NCBI GenBank assembly: GCA_028709985.1
Contig: JAQUTB010000033.1
Span: 2,315 to 10,578, forward strand
Reading direction: 5' to 3'
Length of the DNA stretch: 8,264 nucleotides
DNA from: Dethiosulfovibrio sp.
GTDB lineage: Bacteria; Synergistota; Synergistia; Synergistales; Dethiosulfovibrionaceae
The notes below the pieces were generated by a model that saw nothing but the letters and a program-made list of their open reading frames with translations, did no database searches and had not been told where the DNA came from. The position numbers and the translations under genes were made by a program. This document shows positions 6,528-8,264 of the stretch, one piece after another (the first letter of the stretch is position 1; each line of letters starts with the position of its first letter).

Positions 6528-7322
6528 TTACAGGACCGATGGACATACGTCCGATCCGCTTCCCGAACCCTCCGATATTATCTCCGCCATTATGGATATG
6601 GCTATCTCCTGCGGCGACCCAGCCCCTATGCTGAGCCCTATAGGGGTGTGTATCCTGGACAGATGGTCCTCCGAGACCCCCTCGTCTTTCAGCCTATCCC
6701 AGAGCTTTGCCGCCTTGGTTTTCGATGATAACATGCCTATATAGGAGGCGCTACAGCCGTCGAGAAGTTTGACCGCGTCTCCGTCTTTGCCGTGCCCCCA
6801 TGTGCAGATGACAACTGAGACTCCTGGCCCAAGGTCCAACATAGGCAGGGATTCCTCCAGAGGTGACGTCACGATCTTAGCGTCTTTCGGTATTTTTATC
6901 CCGTCTCGGTCGTCCCAAAAGGTAACGTTGTAGCCGCAAAATGACGCGATCGTGCCCACTGCCTGACCCACATGGCCGGCCCCGAATATGACCACGTCCC
7001 TTTTTCTTCCCAATAGCTCGAGGAAAATGGACGTGGCTCCGCCGCAGATCAGGCCGTCTCCGCTGGGTTCTCCCGGATCCAGTCTGTATTCCATTATCCT
7101 GTGGGGGGTCCCGTGGGATATCATATCAAGGGCCATGGATATGGCCCTCCTCTCCAGGTCGCCCCCTCCCACAGTGCCCTTTATCGCCCCGCTTGGCTCG
7201 ACCCACATCTTGGCCCCGACCCGGCAGGGCGTCGATCCGTTCTTTCCCACCACGGTGCATAGGACACCTGGAGATCGGTTGTCCAGGGCGTTCTCCAACG
7301 CTTTAAGTATGCCTTTATCCAT
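6528..7322 (-). CDS. xdhC: XdhC/CoxI-family molybdenum hydroxylase maturation protein
   Basis: A 264-residue cytoplasmic protein with the two-part XdhC build. The N-terminal XdhC/CoxI domain has GSTP (29-32) with GAKM (36-39), GTVGGGDLE (49-57) and CGG (93-95). The C-terminal Rossmann domain starts VIFGAGHVGQA (111-121) and ends with YIGMLSSKTK (194-203) and HTPIGLSIGAGSPQEIA (225-241). In studied members XdhC binds molybdenum cofactor and delivers its sulfurated form to xanthine dehydrogenase-type enzymes. Residue 33 is Cys, followed by R34; in the members I recall an Arg usually follows the proline. It overlaps the phosphatase gene by 8 nt, so coupled translation is likely; the nearest ribosome-like G-run (7335-7340) is rather far from the ATG. 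No hydroxylase structural gene is in the window, so the client enzyme is unknown. Confidence 0.9.
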   Translation of the reverse strand: MDKGILKALENALDNRSPGVLCTVVGKNGSTPCRVGAKMWVEPSGAIKGTVGGGDLERRAISMALDMISHGTPHRIMEYRLDPGEPSGDGLICGGATSIFLELLGRKRDVVIFGAGHVGQAVGTIASFCGYNVTFWDDRDGIKIPKDAKIVTSPLEESLPMLDLGPGVSVVICTWGHGKDGDAVKLLDGCSASYIGMLSSKTKAAKLWDRLKDEGVSEDHLSRIHTPIGLSIGAGSPQEIAISIMAEIISEGSGSGSDVCPSVL

Positions 7323-7929
7323 TTTTTTCTGTATCCCCCCACATCTGGATAGGGGCCCAGTTGGCCCTCTCCAGGGAAATCCTGTTCGACTGGACCTGTA
7401 GGACGTGGATCCCGCAGTGATCCTGGTTCAGGCTGAAGGTTGCCTTAAGGGGTATGCCCAGCTCCCTCCACAGTATCGCCCTGAAGACACCTATGTGGCC
7501 GAACGCCACAGCTGTATCCTCACTGTCCTCTGTCATGATCCTGAAGGCCCTTTGGGCCCGTTCAGCCACGTCTCTAAAGCTCTCCCCTCCTGGCGGTCGG
7601 AAGGTCTCTATGTCTTGCCACCTGTCCCTGAAGTCCTGGGGATGGGCTTTTGATATGACACTGAAGGGGACCATCTCCCATGACCCCATGTCTATCTCCG
7701 ATATGTCTTCCATGGTCTCCGGCTCCAGGCCCGACAGCCTGGCTGTGTCTATGGACCTGGACAGAGGGCTGGAGTAGACTCGCTGCGGTTTTATCGATTC
7801 CCATAGGGGACGAAGGGCCTCGGCCTGTTCCCTGCCTTTTTGGGAGAGGGGCAGGTCGGTGGAGCCGTAAAAGGTTTTTTCGCCTGGCAGGGCGGGCATG
7901 CCGTGGCGGACCAAAAACAGCCTTGTCAT
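7315..7929 (-). CDS. Histidine phosphatase superfamily protein (phosphoglycerate mutase/CobC-like)
   Basis: A 204-residue cytoplasmic phosphatase of the branch-1 histidine phosphatase fold. The catalytic LVRHG lies at residues 6-10 with H9 as the phosphorylated residue. SSPLSRSIDTA (53-63) gives the second phosphate-binding Arg (R58), E78 in SEIDMGSWE is the likely proton donor, and FGHIG (143-147) gives the second catalytic His (H145). PPGGESF (112-118) also fits the alpha-ribazole phosphatase/GpmB-like group. All catalytic residues are kept, so it should be active, but substrates in this family range from sugar phosphates to cofactor precursors and cannot be read from sequence. Its start overlaps the HD gene stop by 4 nt (ATGA) and its stop overlaps xdhC, so it very likely works with those partners. 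Confidence 0.88.
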   Translation of the reverse strand: MTRLFLVRHGMPALPGEKTFYGSTDLPLSQKGREQAEALRPLWESIKPQRVYSSPLSRSIDTARLSGLEPETMEDISEIDMGSWEMVPFSVISKAHPQDFRDRWQDIETFRPPGGESFRDVAERAQRAFRIMTEDSEDTAVAFGHIGVFRAILWRELGIPLKATFSLNQDHCGIHVLQVQSNRISLERANWAPIQMWGDTEKNG

Positions 7930-8264
7930 CGCAACATCCCCATCGCGTCTCCACCCAACAGACGTGAGAGGTGGTCCAACATGGCCTTGGCCTTATCCAG
8001 CCTCCTGATAGCGCCTTTTTGGGCCTTCTCGTCCCCGTCGAACTTGGCCATCATTCCCTCTAGCCTTTCCTCCACGGAGCAGAGCCTGTCGTTGCAGGTC
8101 AGCTTATCAGCCAGGTATAGGAGTGCCCCCTCGTCCAGACTTCCGTCGTAAGGGTGGTCCATGTGGGTAGCCACGAGCCTGGCCACGGAGAAAAATCCCT
8201 GTTCCCTCAGTAGATTGGCTCCGGCCTGGCCGTGTTTTTTCTCTGTTCGACACAGGTCGTGGAG
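7926..8264 (-). CDS. HD-domain protein, C-terminal part (5' end beyond window)
   Basis: The frame is open to the right edge, giving 112 visible residues; a GTG at 8186 is internal because the HD motif lies upstream of it. Residues 2-3 of the visible part are the His-Asp pair (LHDLCR), followed by H11, H34 in ATHMDH and D53 in LADKL. These have the order and spacing expected of HD-type metal-dependent phosphohydrolases. After the domain comes a charged, helical tail from about residue 62 with no further motif. The missing N-terminus could hold another domain. I recall fused MobA-like nucleotidyltransferase/HD proteins near xdhC in some anaerobes, but that is memory and cannot be tested here. 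The gene overlaps the phosphatase by 4 nt (ATGA). The HD call is good; the substrate is unknown. Confidence 0.8.
   Translation of the reverse strand, partial: LHDLCRTEKKHGQAGANLLREQGFFSVARLVATHMDHPYDGSLDEGALLYLADKLTCNDRLCSVEERLEGMMAKFDGDEKAQKGAIRRLDKAKAMLDHLSRLLGGDAMGMLR

Noticed and set aside
6499..6546. Upstream ATG at 6546 as the cupin start
   Set aside because: It lies within the end of xdhC, lacks a good ribosome site, and the added 16 residues show no cupin-like sequence. The ATG at 6498 has AAGGGG at proper spacing.

Overview
The window looks like ordinary chromosome from an anaerobic, diderm-type bacterium. I lean to the Synergistota (Dethiosulfovibrio-like). The grounds are the overall feel of the proteins, heavy use of AGG (Arg) and ATA (Ile) codons, strong GGAGG ribosome sites, and a solute-binding protein with a plain Sec signal and no lipobox cysteine. 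This taxonomic call is an impression from reading, not a search result.

Layout, left to right. (1) The 3' part of an ArsA/GET3-type ATPase gene runs rightwards off the left edge and ends at 632. (2) A perfect 13-bp hairpin at 636-668 separates it from a leftward four-gene operon (5401 to 672) encoding a complete BMP/Med-type ABC importer: periplasmic binding protein, double-domain ATPase and two permeases. The last three genes are almost fused (1-nt overlap, then 1-nt gap). The binding-protein gene is set apart from them by 101 nt that hold a strand-specific intrinsic terminator, probably a device to make more binding protein than membrane complex. (3) A 195-nt divergent intergenic region carries a good promoter for the importer and, facing the other way, a short leader hairpin plus U-tract before gpt (xanthine/guanine phosphoribosyltransferase, 5597-6082). 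(4) After a perfect bidirectional terminator (6084-6119) lies a second leftward operon that enters from the right edge: HD-domain protein (partial), histidine phosphatase, XdhC-family molybdenum hydroxylase maturation factor, and a small cupin. These are joined by an ATGA overlap, an 8-nt overlap and a 29-nt gap.

The genes share a purine theme. BMP-type importers characterised so far mostly take up purine nucleosides or related compounds. Gpt converts xanthine and guanine to nucleotides. XdhC matures molybdenum hydroxylases of the xanthine dehydrogenase class. A plausible reading is uptake of purines followed by a choice between salvage (Gpt) and oxidation (an Xdh-type enzyme encoded elsewhere). 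The substrate of the importer and the roles of the HD protein, phosphatase and cupin are inference.

No mobile elements, CRISPR arrays, rRNA or tRNA genes were seen. No stretch over 300 bases lacks a gene. I do not see a clearly new system. The points most worth a second look are the intra-operon terminator, the gpt leader hairpin, and the HD/phosphatase/XdhC/cupin operon.
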